Assembly (NCBI GenBank): GCA_023439545.1
Contig: JAEXNT010000040.1
Coordinates: 1-64,000, forward strand
Direction of reading: 5' to 3'
DNA length: 64,000 nucleotides
From: Bacillota bacterium
GTDB lineage: Bacteria; Bacillota; Clostridia; Acetivibrionales; DTU013
A program made the position numbers and the translations under genes. The notes under the pieces were generated by a model. That model was not told the DNA's origin. It did not search any database and saw only the letters and a list, made by a program, of their open reading frames with translations. This document shows, in pieces, positions 11,514 to 20,407 of the stretch (the stretch's first letter is position 1; each line of letters opens with the position of its first letter).

Positions 11514-12227
11514 TTAATCCCGACTTTTGGACAGCTGCTTTATCTTGTCGATTATCCTGTCCTTGAGGAGCAGTCCTGCCAGGAACAGTACCAGAGCGGC
11601 GGCGGAAAGTATTATAACCATTACGTAGTTGCCTTTTTCGGTGCTGCTGCCTATCACAGAGGATGCGAAAAGCGCAGGCAGCCGTGCTATCGTGATTATT
11701 ACAAAGAAACGCAGCGGTTTTACCGGCGTGATACCCGCTATATAGGTAAGGATGTCCTTTGGAATGCCCGGTATCAGGAACAGCAGGAACATAGCCGCTT
11801 CCGATTTGTCGTCATTTATCATGAAATTGAATTTCTTCAAATGCTCCGGCGAAACCAGCATTTTTACCAGAGGATAACCAAGCAGCCTTGCTATGAAAAA
11901 AACAATTACGGATCCGGCAAGAATACCCGTTATCGAATATAGCGTTCCGAACCAGGTCCCGTAAATATATCCTCCGGCGATCTGGGTCACCTCCCCGGGA
12001 ATCGCCGCTACCAGGACCTGCAGTATCTGTATGCCTATGAACAGCAGGACGCCCTTCCAGCCATATGCTTCAAGCTTGTCGCTCAGACTTCCGGGGTCTC
12101 CCGCCAGTTCTGTCAGACGCGGTCCGAATCTTATCGTCAAGTATGCCATAGCTCCAAGGAACAAGGCTGTCAGTACAATATAAAGCGCTAACCTGCCTTT
12201 GCTTTTTACTCTTTTTTCCGAAACCAT
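11514..12227 (-). CDS. TVP38/TMEM64 (DedA-related) membrane protein
   Basis: A 237-residue polytopic inner-membrane protein of the SNARE-associated/VTT family. Signature-like stretches are IPGEVTQIAGGYIYGTWFG, a central helix with GSVIVFFIARLLGYP, and FLIPGIPKDILTYIAGIT with the family's proline-glycine loop. Members have been linked to lipid scrambling and membrane homeostasis. The start is 3 bases from the topoisomerase A-subunit stop, so it is probably the third gene of that transcript. Confidence 0.88.
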   Translation of the reverse strand: MVSEKRVKSKGRLALYIVLTALFLGAMAYLTIRFGPRLTELAGDPGSLSDKLEAYGWKGVLLFIGIQILQVLVAAIPGEVTQIAGGYIYGTWFGTLYSITGILAGSVIVFFIARLLGYPLVKMLVSPEHLKKFNFMINDDKSEAAMFLLFLIPGIPKDILTYIAGITPVKPLRFFVIITIARLPALFASSVIGSSTEKGNYVMVIILSAAALVLFLAGLLLKDRIIDKIKQLSKSRD

Positions 12228-12229
12228 TA

Positions 12230-14419
12230 TTATCCCTCAAGCTTCATTATTATCTGCTTATCCTCGGCGTCTTCGTCCCTGAAATAGCAGCCTACCGCAG
12301 GTATTGTTCTGGTGCGGTAATAATCGGGGTCCTTGATGCCGGATTCCTCAATAGTTTTAATGGCGCACAGCCGGCTTCCCTTTTTCTCCTTAAGCACCTG
12401 CACTCCCTGAGAATCACGCGTGGATTTTGGGTTTATGCCGGAGGTATCGAATATCAGTACCTTGTTTATGCTGCTGTAGGCAACAAGTTCCGTATCAGCC
12501 GGCAAATAACGCATGTCGATCAGAGGCGACAGGTCGGAATACGCATTTGCGAGCTTTTTCCTGTTGGTTTTCGTAGCATAGCTTTCCAGTTCGATTTTTG
12601 CGCATTTGCCGTTTTCGAACGAGAACAGCAGCCAGCCGGCATAATTGTCGGTTGCGGCCATATAGATTATTTTTTCACCGTTTTCAAGCTGCAACAGATT
12701 TGTAAGGTACTCTCCGAGAGAGCTTGCCTTGCAGTCCGGAATGTCATATATCCTGAGCTTGTAGACCGTATGGCGGTCCGAAAACATGAGCAGTTCCGAC
12801 TTGTTGTGCGTCTCTATCTCCTGGACTATCCTGTCGTCGTCCTTGAGCTTGTGTTCCGGATTCGCGCGCAATGAAACGAGCGCGATCTTCTTCAGGTAAT
12901 TCTGTTCCGTAAGGAACAGCTTCAGGTTATAATCTTCGATAAGATGTTCTTCGGTTATTTCCTCAACATGGGTTTCAGGTATGATCTCCGTCACCCTCGG
13001 CTGGCCGTACTTCTTTGACACCTCGCCGAGCTGCCTGGCTATCAGCTTCCTGATTTTTCTTTCGTCGCCGAGAAGCTCCTTCAGATCGGCTATTTCCTTC
13101 TGCAGAGTATCGACTTCCCCGACCTTGTCCAGAATGTATTCGCGGTTCAGGTTTCGCAGCTTGATCTCGGCAATGAACTCCGCCTGCAGCTGGTCGATTC
13201 CAAAGCCGTCCATCAGGTTGGGCACCACCTGGGCGTCGTGCTCGGTATTGCGTATGATCGCGATAGCTTTATCGATATCGAGTAGTATTTTTCGGAGTCC
13301 AAGCAGCAGATGGAGCTTGTCCTCCTTCTTTCCGATGTCGAACGCCGTCTGCCTTTTGATACAACTGACCCTGAAGATAAGCCATTCGCGCAGGATTTCC
13401 CTTATGCCCATTACCCTCGGGCTTCCGTTGACCAATATGTTGAAATTGCAGTTGAACGTATCCTGCAGAGTGGTCAGTTTGAACAGTTTATTCATAATCT
13501 CGTCGGGATCGGCGCTCTTGCGTATGTCAAGAGTGATCTTCAAGCCTTCGAGGTCGGTCTCGTCGCGGACATCCGTTATGTCCTTGAGCCTGCCGCTCTT
13601 CACGAGCTCTATGACCGAGTCGATTATCGCTTCTGAAGCAGTAGTGTAGGGTATCTCATAGATCTCTATGCAGCTGTTCTGCTTGTCATATTTATATTTC
13701 GCCCTGACCTTGATACTGCCCCTTCCAGTTTCATAAATGCCCCTTAATTCGTTTTCGTTAAGAATAAGGCGGCCGCCTGTGGAAAAATCGGGCGCTTTTA
13801 TATAATGCAGCAGGTCTGCATTTTCATCGCCGATATAGGCTACGGCTGCATCGCAGACTTCCTTAAGATTGAAGCTGCAAAGGTTTGAGGCCATGCCTAC
13901 GGCAATACCCTGGTTCGCATTTACGAGAACGCTTGGGAAAGCCGCCGGAAACAGTGTCGGCTCCTTCATCGTGCCGTCGTAATTATCGACAAAGTCCACT
14001 GTGTTTTTATCAAGATCGCGGAATAGCTCTTCGCATATCTTTTCGAGCTTTACCTCGGTATATCTGGAGGCAGCGTACTGCATGTCCCTTGAATACTGTC
14101 TTCCAAAGTTGCCCTTGGAATCTATGAATGGATGAAGCAGCGCGCCGTTTCCCCTCGTCAGCCTGACCAGCGTTTCATAAATTGCCTGGTCGCCGTGCGG
14201 GTTAAGCTTCATTGTCTGACCGACCACGTTGGCCGACTTCGTCCTGGGTCCGGTCAAAAGCCCCATTTTGTACATGGTATATAGCAGTTTCCTGTGGGAC
14301 GGCTTGAAACCGTCGATCTCAGGTATCGCCCTTGATACGATGACGCTCATGGCATACGGCATGAAATTCTGTTCAATCGTATCAGGTATTTTCTGTATTA
14401 CTAAATTCTTATCCGACAT
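12230..14419 (-). CDS. parC: Type IIA topoisomerase subunit A (topoisomerase IV-like, divergent)
   Basis: The DNA-cleaving subunit of a gyrase/topoisomerase IV enzyme, 729 residues. The catalytic tyrosine is Tyr120 in AASRYTEVKL. The start resembles GyrA/ParC (MPYAMSVIVSRAIPEIDGFK). In the quinolone-contact helix the sequence is HGDQAIYETLV: the usual serine (GyrA Ser83) is Gln78 and the usual acidic residue (Asp87) is Glu82. There is no GyrA box in the C-terminal part, arguing against a gyrase. It follows the B subunit at 14522-16504 with a palindrome between. The topoisomerase IV assignment is by family resemblance and pairing. Confidence 0.88.
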   Translation of the reverse strand: MSDKNLVIQKIPDTIEQNFMPYAMSVIVSRAIPEIDGFKPSHRKLLYTMYKMGLLTGPRTKSANVVGQTMKLNPHGDQAIYETLVRLTRGNGALLHPFIDSKGNFGRQYSRDMQYAASRYTEVKLEKICEELFRDLDKNTVDFVDNYDGTMKEPTLFPAAFPSVLVNANQGIAVGMASNLCSFNLKEVCDAAVAYIGDENADLLHYIKAPDFSTGGRLILNENELRGIYETGRGSIKVRAKYKYDKQNSCIEIYEIPYTTASEAIIDSVIELVKSGRLKDITDVRDETDLEGLKITLDIRKSADPDEIMNKLFKLTTLQDTFNCNFNILVNGSPRVMGIREILREWLIFRVSCIKRQTAFDIGKKEDKLHLLLGLRKILLDIDKAIAIIRNTEHDAQVVPNLMDGFGIDQLQAEFIAEIKLRNLNREYILDKVGEVDTLQKEIADLKELLGDERKIRKLIARQLGEVSKKYGQPRVTEIIPETHVEEITEEHLIEDYNLKLFLTEQNYLKKIALVSLRANPEHKLKDDDRIVQEIETHNKSELLMFSDRHTVYKLRIYDIPDCKASSLGEYLTNLLQLENGEKIIYMAATDNYAGWLLFSFENGKCAKIELESYATKTNRKKLANAYSDLSPLIDMRYLPADTELVAYSSINKVLIFDTSGINPKSTRDSQGVQVLKEKKGSRLCAIKTIEESGIKDPDYYRTRTIPAVGCYFRDEDAEDKQIIMKLEG

Positions 14420-14436
14420 ATCTGCACCTTTCTATT

Positions 14437-14504
14437 TGGGACAGGGAGACAGAGACCTTGTCCCATTTCATGAAGCAGGACAAGGTCTCTGTCCCCCTGT
14501 CCCA
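14437..14504. repeat. Long palindrome between topoisomerase subunit genes
   Basis: Arms 14437-14463 and 14478-14504 are near-perfect reverse complements (core GAGACCTTGTCC / GGACAAGGTCTC, flanked by TGGGACAGGG / CCCTGTCCCA). The layout matches the other palindromes here, but the core is GACAGAGACCTTGTCC instead of GGGACGGTTC. It sits between the B and A subunit genes, so transcripts must read through a strong hairpin; this could lower A-subunit output or protect upstream mRNA. Confidence 0.8.
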
Positions 14505-14521
14505 CGACGCATATCACACTT

Positions 14522-16504
14522 TCAGCTTACATCTATCATGTCCATGTACTTAGTCCCATTCTCTTCAATAAAGTTCTTCCTGCCCTGCAGGTTGTCACCG
14601 AGCAGAAGATCGAACATCAACTCCGTTTTCAGCATGTCATCGGGTACGATCTTGATCAGCCTTCTCGTTTCGGGGTTCATTGTGGTTTGCCACATCATTT
14701 CGGGCTCGTTTTCTCCAAGACCCTTCGAACGTTGTATGGCATATTTACCGCCTTCGAGCTTTGCAAGTATCTGTACCTTTTCCTTCTCGGTGTATGCAAA
14801 CCAGGTCTTTCCCCTGCTGGTAATCTCAAACAGCGGAGATTCCGCTATGAACACCTTCCCGGCCTGGATCAGCGTCGGCGCCAGACGGTAGAGCATGGCA
14901 AGGATCAATGTACGTATCTGGAAGCCGTCCACGTCGGCGTCCGTGCATATTATTATCTTGTCCCACCTGAGATTGTTTATTTCGAAAGTATTAAGGTCCT
15001 TGTTGTGGCGCGATTTGATTTCAACGCCGCAGCCGAGGACTTTAAGCAGGTCTACTATAATGTCGTTATTGAATATGCTGTCATACCCCGCTTTCAGGCA
15101 GTTCAATATCTTTCCCCTGACAGGCATGATCGCCTGGAAATCCGCGTCCCTTCCCATTTTGCAGGAGCCCAGCGCGGAATCGCCTTCCACTATATAAAGC
15201 TCCCGCTTGTTTATATCCTTTGTCCTGCAGTCTACGAACTTTTTGACGCGGTTGGACATGTCGATCGTGCCGCCGAGCTTCTTCTTTATGTTGATCCTCG
15301 TCTTCTCCGCCGTTTCACGGCTGCGCTTGTTTACCAGGAGCTGGTCCATGATACGGTCGCTTTCGAGCTTATTCTCTATCAGATAAATTTCGAGCTGCTG
15401 ACGGATGAAATCGGTCATCGCTTCCTGTATGAACTTATTCGTTATTGACTTCTTGGTCTGGTTTTCGTAGCTCGTAACTGTCGAAAATGAATTCGTCACG
15501 AGTATAAGGCTATCCTGAATGTCATTGAAGGTGATCTTTGCCTCATCCTTGTTATATTTGCCCTTGCTCCTGATAAACTTGTCAAGTTCGTTGACGAATG
15601 CCGTCTTAACCGCGCGGTCCGGCGAGCCGCCGTGTTCGAGGAAGCTGGAATTGTGATAATATTCGAGAAGATTCACTTCGTTGTTGAAGCAAAAGGCAAC
15701 CTGCATCCTGACCTTGTATTCGGGTTTATCCTCTCGGTCCCTGCCCTTTGCAGAGGATTCGTAGAATTGTATGCTTGTAAAGCTCTTGTCCCCTCCAATT
15801 TCGGAAATATAATCGACAATACCGTTTTCATAGCAAAATTCCTGAACGCTGCCGGAAGCTTCGTCGGTCAGAATGAATTTCAAGCCCGCATTTACGACTG
15901 CCTGCTTCTTGAGCGTTATCACAAAATATTCGAGCGGGATGTCCGTATCCGTAAACACATCGAGATCGGGCTTCCAATGCTGCATCGAGCCTGTGCTTTC
16001 GTATTTGCACTTTTCCTTGATCAGGCCGCCTATGTTCTGCCCCTTTTCGAAACGAAGATCGTAGCGGCAGCCGTCCCTGAACACGGTGACGTCCATAAAT
16101 TCCGAGCTGTACTGCGTAGCGCAGCTGCCGAGGCCGTTCAGTCCGAGGCTGAACTCGTAGTTTTCACCGGAATTTGTTTTATATTTGCCGCCTGCATAGA
16201 GCTCGCAAAAAACAAGCTCCCAGTTGTACCTGTCTTCCTTCTGATTGAAGTCGACCGGTATGCCTCTGCCGTAATCCCTGACAGTGATCGAACGGTCGGA
16301 GTGGCGGGTGACTTCTATTCTGTCTCCGTAGCCTTCCCTGGCCTCGTCTATGGAATTGGAAAGTATTTCAAAAAACGAGTGCTCGCAGCCTTCTATGCCA
16401 TCCGAGCCGAATATGACGCCGGGCCTCAAGCGGACCCTGTCGGCCCCCTTTAGTGAAGAAATGCTTTCATTACCGTATTCCTCAGGTTTCTTTCCCTTTG
16501 TCAT
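14522..16504 (-). CDS. parE: Type IIA topoisomerase subunit B (topoisomerase IV-like, divergent)
   Basis: The 660-residue ATPase subunit. It shows the GHKL Bergerat fold (EILSNSIDEAREG, VRDYGRGIPVD, GLNGLGSCATQYSS) and the TOPRIM domain (YIVEGDSALGSCKMGRD, PVRGKILN, CTDADVDGFQIRTL). Several highly conserved positions differ from standard gyrase/ParE (GDSALGS for GDSAGGS, DGFQIRT for DGAHIRT), so it belongs to a divergent branch. First gene of the unit B subunit, palindrome, A subunit, TVP38 protein. Confidence 0.9.
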   Translation of the reverse strand: MTKGKKPEEYGNESISSLKGADRVRLRPGVIFGSDGIEGCEHSFFEILSNSIDEAREGYGDRIEVTRHSDRSITVRDYGRGIPVDFNQKEDRYNWELVFCELYAGGKYKTNSGENYEFSLGLNGLGSCATQYSSEFMDVTVFRDGCRYDLRFEKGQNIGGLIKEKCKYESTGSMQHWKPDLDVFTDTDIPLEYFVITLKKQAVVNAGLKFILTDEASGSVQEFCYENGIVDYISEIGGDKSFTSIQFYESSAKGRDREDKPEYKVRMQVAFCFNNEVNLLEYYHNSSFLEHGGSPDRAVKTAFVNELDKFIRSKGKYNKDEAKITFNDIQDSLILVTNSFSTVTSYENQTKKSITNKFIQEAMTDFIRQQLEIYLIENKLESDRIMDQLLVNKRSRETAEKTRINIKKKLGGTIDMSNRVKKFVDCRTKDINKRELYIVEGDSALGSCKMGRDADFQAIMPVRGKILNCLKAGYDSIFNNDIIVDLLKVLGCGVEIKSRHNKDLNTFEINNLRWDKIIICTDADVDGFQIRTLILAMLYRLAPTLIQAGKVFIAESPLFEITSRGKTWFAYTEKEKVQILAKLEGGKYAIQRSKGLGENEPEMMWQTTMNPETRRLIKIVPDDMLKTELMFDLLLGDNLQGRKNFIEENGTKYMDMIDVS

Positions 16505-16668
16505 TCGTATCCATCCTCCGGAAAATTTCTATCTGTAATTATTATTTATGAAAGAATTTTCAAAGTCAAGTGGATAAGCTGCAGAAATGAACTTATTTAC
16601 AGGTGTGATTTATATTGCCAGCATGAATGTCTTTTATTTTTCAAAAGATATCAGCGAGGTGATAAAAA

Positions 16669-17292
16669 ATGAAAAAATTGAAAATAAGAGCAATTTTGAT
16701 CCTGATATTTGTATTACTGTTTACAACGACAGCTCTGGCGCAATCTACTTATACTGTAAAACCGGGCGACACCATGTGGAAGATAGCAAGCAGGTATCAG
16801 GTCGGGATAAGCGAGATCATCGCAGCTAACCCGCAGGTCAGAAACCCCGCAATGATATATCCCGGGCAGAAGCTGAACATACCTTCGGTAACCACTACTT
16901 CCCAGGAAAACGAAGTGATCAGGCTGGTCAACGTGGAAAGGTCAAGGGCGGGGCTCCCAGCTTTATCAACAAATTGGCAGTTGTGCCGCGTCGCGCGCTA
17001 TAAATCCGCCGATATGGCTCAACCGCCGCCAAAAGGTTATTTCAGCCATACCTCGCCGACATACGGCTCGCCTTTCCAAATGATGCAAAATTTCGGACTT
17101 CAGTTCACATCTGCAGGGGAAAATATAGCATACGGTCAGAGGACACCCGCAGAAGTAATGCGTGACTGGATGAACTCTCCGGGACACAGAAACAATATAC
17201 TGAGCCGGTCTTATTCACAGATTGGCGTCGGACTCGCAAAGAACAGCTCCGGCGTATGCTATTGGACACAGCAGTTCATTCACCCGATGTAA
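16669..17292 (+). CDS. Secreted LysM + CAP (SCP/PR1) domain protein
   Basis: The 207-residue product begins with a signal peptide (residues 1-25, MKKLKIRAILILIFVLLFTT). One LysM domain follows (YTVKPGDTMWKIASRYQVGI, about 29-72), then a CAP domain (about 80-205) with HTSPTYGSPFQMM, AGENIAYG and WMNSPGHRNNIL. LysM binds peptidoglycan, so the CAP domain is likely displayed on the wall; similar proteins are common in spore-formers. The upstream sequence GCGAGGTGATAAAAA gives a good binding site for the ATG. Confidence 0.93.
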   Translation: MKKLKIRAILILIFVLLFTTTALAQSTYTVKPGDTMWKIASRYQVGISEIIAANPQVRNPAMIYPGQKLNIPSVTTTSQENEVIRLVNVERSRAGLPALSTNWQLCRVARYKSADMAQPPPKGYFSHTSPTYGSPFQMMQNFGLQFTSAGENIAYGQRTPAEVMRDWMNSPGHRNNILSRSYSQIGVGLAKNSSGVCYWTQQFIHPM

Positions 17293-17299
17293 ATTGATT

Positions 17300-17363
17300 G
17301 GAACGCAGGGACGGTTTGTCTCGTTTTCCCTCGCGAAAACGAAACAAACCGTCCCTGCGTTCC
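17300..17363. repeat. Perfect palindrome, GGGACGGTT family
   Basis: Arms 17300-17328 and 17335-17363 are exact reverse complements with core GGAACGCAGGGACGGTTTGT. It lies 8 bases past the CAP gene, between convergent genes. A further partial copy (GTCCCTGCGTTTCACC) follows it directly. It may act as a bidirectional terminator. Confidence 0.85.
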
Positions 17364-17392
17364 AGTCCCTGCGTTTCACCATCATTCTCCCG

Positions 17393-17830
17393 CTAGTCCA
17401 CCGGTTTTTTCTTTTTCCTTTTTGATATCCCGCGGAAAACTGCAGTCACCAGCAGGATGCCGAAGGCGATCGCCCCGGCCCCGCCCAGCGTATTAACCAT
17501 CTTGACCATCGCGCTTGCCATATCGTTTTCAGTAACTGCCTGTATCATTTCATATGCGGTTATCCCTGGCACCAACGGCAGTATGCCCGGTATCGAAAAA
17601 ACAGTGGAGGGAGATTTCAGCTGACGCGCCGCTGTTTCACTGTAAAAGCCTACTGCTACGGCGCCCACAAAGCTTGAAAATATGGAACTGCCTGAAAAGC
17701 TGAAGAAAAGCAGATAAACAAGCCAGCCTGCCGCTCCGGAAAGTCCTGCGAAAATCAGTTTCTGGCCTTTTACGTTAAAGGTCAGGCCGGAGCCGAGGCT
17801 GCCGAGAAATGCCATCAAAACCGTATACAT
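17393..17830 (-). CDS. Threonine/serine exporter, small ThrE-type subunit (DUF3815)
   Basis: A 145-residue membrane protein with about four helices and the family pattern SFSGSSIFSSFVGAVAVGFY, IPGILPLVPGITAYEMI. It corresponds to the C-terminal half of ThrE, which is split into two genes in many Firmicutes. It starts one base from the stop of the larger subunit. The two are presumed to form one amino-acid exporter. Confidence 0.88.
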   Translation of the reverse strand: MYTVLMAFLGSLGSGLTFNVKGQKLIFAGLSGAAGWLVYLLFFSFSGSSIFSSFVGAVAVGFYSETAARQLKSPSTVFSIPGILPLVPGITAYEMIQAVTENDMASAMVKMVNTLGGAGAIAFGILLVTAVFRGISKRKKKKPVD

Positions 17831-17831
17831 A

Positions 17832-18605
17832 CTACCACCACCGTCCTATTCCCACAGACAAAGCAATACCGACTCCTACCGCCAGTACCGTGACGAGAAG
17901 CAGAGCTTCGCCGAGCCTTGTCAGGCTGGCTACAAGGTCTCCGTAAAGAGCGTCCTTGATGCCGTTGGTTATGGAAACACCGGGAAGGTATATCATTAAC
18001 GAGCCGATAATAATCTTGTACTCATTTAGCGCCGGAAACAGCCGGACGGCAGCCATGCTTATGAAACCCGCCAGCATTCCCGCGATAAAAAGCTCCAGGA
18101 ATTGATAGAGATTTTTCCTCGCCATCATTTCATTGACCAGATACGCAACCGCTCCTATCGCGGCAGCCGCAGCGCCGTCAAGCCAGGCGCCCTGGAACAG
18201 TATGGTAAACGCGAACGAGCTCACTGATGCGGCTACAAGCCTTGCCAGGAATGGATGCTGCTTTACGGCCTCTATACCTTTCAGGTTCCCCAAAACGGTT
18301 TCATAATCGGGCTGGCTGCCCTGAAGGCTTCTTGAGAGATTATTGACTCTGTCTATCCTGCTCAGGTCGACTTTTCTGTCATGTATCCTTTTAAAGGCCG
18401 TATGCATTCCGCCCTCGCTGTCCCGGATCGAAATAAAGATACCCGTAGGCAGGACAAAGCTTTCGCAATATGTATCGTAGCTTTTACATATCCTTACTAT
18501 GGTTTCCTCCACCCTATAGATCTCGGCTCCGCTGGTCAGCATTATTTCGCCGGCTTTCAGCGCAATATTCATAAGCTCGTTGGATTGCATCCATTTCTCC
18601 ATCAT
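17832..18605 (-). CDS. Threonine/serine exporter, large ThrE-type subunit (DUF1212)
   Basis: A 257-residue protein whose N-terminal soluble part (ALKAGEIMLTSGAEIYRVEE, DRVNNLSRSL) is typical of the ThrE DUF1212 domain. About five membrane helices follow, with IIIGSLMIYLPGVSITNGIKDALYGDL. Together with the neighbouring small subunit it reconstructs a whole ThrE transporter. Two adjacent start codons (MM) exist; the first is given. Confidence 0.9.
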   Translation of the reverse strand: MMEKWMQSNELMNIALKAGEIMLTSGAEIYRVEETIVRICKSYDTYCESFVLPTGIFISIRDSEGGMHTAFKRIHDRKVDLSRIDRVNNLSRSLQGSQPDYETVLGNLKGIEAVKQHPFLARLVAASVSSFAFTILFQGAWLDGAAAAAIGAVAYLVNEMMARKNLYQFLELFIAGMLAGFISMAAVRLFPALNEYKIIIGSLMIYLPGVSITNGIKDALYGDLVASLTRLGEALLLVTVLAVGVGIALSVGIGRWW

Positions 18606-18792
18606 ATTTTTTATTAGTATTATATTTTCAGGAATATTATATCATGTTTGAGCATCTTTGACGCTTTCATTCGTTTTGCCAATTAATATAGACATAAATC
18701 CGAATCATAAGTCCCGTTTTCATTATCATATCCTAATAATAAAAATTGTGGTAATATTAAGTTTGTCGGAAACATAAAAAGCGAGGTTAGGT

Positions 18793-19842
18793 ATGTTTAA
18801 CAGCCAGTTCATTGTCAGCCTTAAGAAATTCGGAATTTTTTTCATGATATATACTGCCCTGTTCGCAATGCTGTACTTTACCAGTACCTATACCTTCCCC
18901 TTTCTGGTGGCTTTCGCGATCGCCTTCCTTATACAGCCGGTGGCAAGATTCTTCCGTACCAGGCTGAAATTCAGGAGGAACGCCCCGGCCCTGCTTGCGT
19001 CCTTCATCGCATATCTTCTTATTTTTTCAATCCTCGGGCTTCTGTTTTACTCGATAATTTCAGAAGCTATGCTGCTGCTTCGCAATCTGAAAACAGCCAA
19101 TCTTGAAAGCGTCATAAACCCAATAAACAGCTTGATTGAAGAAATAAGCGCTTATTTCCAGAACATAGACCCGACTTTTATTGAAAAGAATAGCAGCCAG
19201 CTTACCGATATCCTGAAAAGCGGGCTGAATATCGCCGGAAAGAGCCTTAGCGCTTTCCTGTCCATCGCACTTTCCATCCCCATGTGGATTACTATAATCT
19301 TTGTAGTAATACTGTCAACCTATTTCTTTACCCGTGATATGTCCAGAATAAAAGCTCGCTTCATTTCAGCCTTTTCGGAAAGCGGAAAGGAAAAAGTCAC
19401 AAAGCTTTGGAACCAGGGCATCGTGATGCTGTCAAAATACATAAAAGCCTATTTCCTCATCTATTCCCTGACCTTCGTCCAGACTTTGACAGGTTTTTCG
19501 ATACTGGGAGTAAGGTATGCGGTCATACTCAGCATAATCTGTGCAATCGCCGATATACTCCCTGTTTTGGGCATAGGCCTAATATACCTTCCGCTTGCGA
19601 TAATATACCTGCTTTCAGGTAACTACTTTACAGGAGCCGGTATTCTTCTGCTTTTCCTGCTTATCAGCATCGTAAGGCAAATAGTCGAACCCAAAATAGT
19701 TTCCACTTCTCTGGGCATCCACCCGATTGCCACGCTTGTGGCCATATTCATAGGATTAAAGGCCGCTGGTCTGATCGGCATGGTATATCTTACATTTCTG
19801 ATGGTTATTTACAGGGTTCTGAAGAATACGAAAATACTCTGA
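18793..19842 (+). CDS. AI-2E/PerM-family membrane protein (YtvI-like)
   Basis: A 349-residue polytopic membrane protein. N-terminal helices (FPFLVAFAIAFLIQPVARFF) are followed by a soluble segment and C-terminal helices with YFLIYSLTFVQTLTGF and IVEPKIVSTSLGIHPIATLV, the hallmark of the AI-2E transporter family. Length and sequence resemble the sporulation membrane protein YtvI of Firmicutes, though this is not proven. GCGAGGTTAGGT precedes the ATG. Confidence 0.88.
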   Translation: MFNSQFIVSLKKFGIFFMIYTALFAMLYFTSTYTFPFLVAFAIAFLIQPVARFFRTRLKFRRNAPALLASFIAYLLIFSILGLLFYSIISEAMLLLRNLKTANLESVINPINSLIEEISAYFQNIDPTFIEKNSSQLTDILKSGLNIAGKSLSAFLSIALSIPMWITIIFVVILSTYFFTRDMSRIKARFISAFSESGKEKVTKLWNQGIVMLSKYIKAYFLIYSLTFVQTLTGFSILGVRYAVILSIICAIADILPVLGIGLIYLPLAIIYLLSGNYFTGAGILLLFLLISIVRQIVEPKIVSTSLGIHPIATLVAIFIGLKAAGLIGMVYLTFLMVIYRVLKNTKIL

Positions 19843-19843
19843 G

Positions 19844-20370
19844 CACATTTATATAAATCTTGCAAGAGACAACAATATCAACCTTCATACACAGTGTGAG
19901 CTTGAGTTCAGCCTTTCCCCCGAAGTCGGCAAACGCCGGCGCGAAATGTCCCTGAAGCCCTTTGAAGCAGCGCTCCAGTACAACGCTCAATGTAAGGACA
20001 CATATAACCGAAATTGACGATCTGATCGAATTTCTGAGCATGCATGCAGACACTGCCGCGCCTAAGGTCAAGACAATTGTTTTAAAACAGCAGAACGGGG
20101 AAAACAATATATTAACTGCGCCGCCTGCGGAGCACCTTACCCCCGAACAGAGCAGACTGCTTCGAAGAGAGGCTTTTGACACTTTCGAACGCCGAGCGCA
20201 GGGTCTTCGATCTATACATAGAAGGTCATGACGCCAAGGATATATGCAAAATGCTCTACATTAGCATCAATACTCTAAAAACACACAACAGAAGGATCTA
20301 TACAAAGATGAACGTAAGCTCCAGGGCCGAGCTGCTTAAATATTGCCACGAACTGATGGGTAAGCTATAG
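19844..20370 (+). pseudogene. Decayed LuxR-type regulator
   Basis: Coding-like sequence runs through three frames. From 19844 one frame reads TQCELEFSLSPEVGKRRREM; from about 19962 a second frame covers a segment ending LTPEQSRLLRREAFDT; from about 20176 a third encodes a LuxR/GerE helix-turn-helix (LSNAERRVFDLYIEGHDAKD, then ISINTLKTHNRRIYTKMNVS). At least two frameshifts are needed to join them, and no single start codon with a binding site covers the whole. Most likely a broken response regulator or LuxR-family activator. The last 64 codons alone could still encode a DNA-binding domain. Confidence 0.65.
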
Positions 20371-20407
20371 ACGGCGCATAACACTACATATGACGGGGTG
20401 ATATCTC

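Noticed and set aside
14687..16453. Long ORFs opposite the topoisomerase B subunit
   Set aside because: Antisense shadows; the minus-strand gene has all GHKL and TOPRIM motifs.
12230..16504. Calling the pair GyrA/GyrB
   Set aside because: No GyrA box and a shortened C-terminal region in the A subunit, with a divergent B subunit; topoisomerase IV-like is the safer call.
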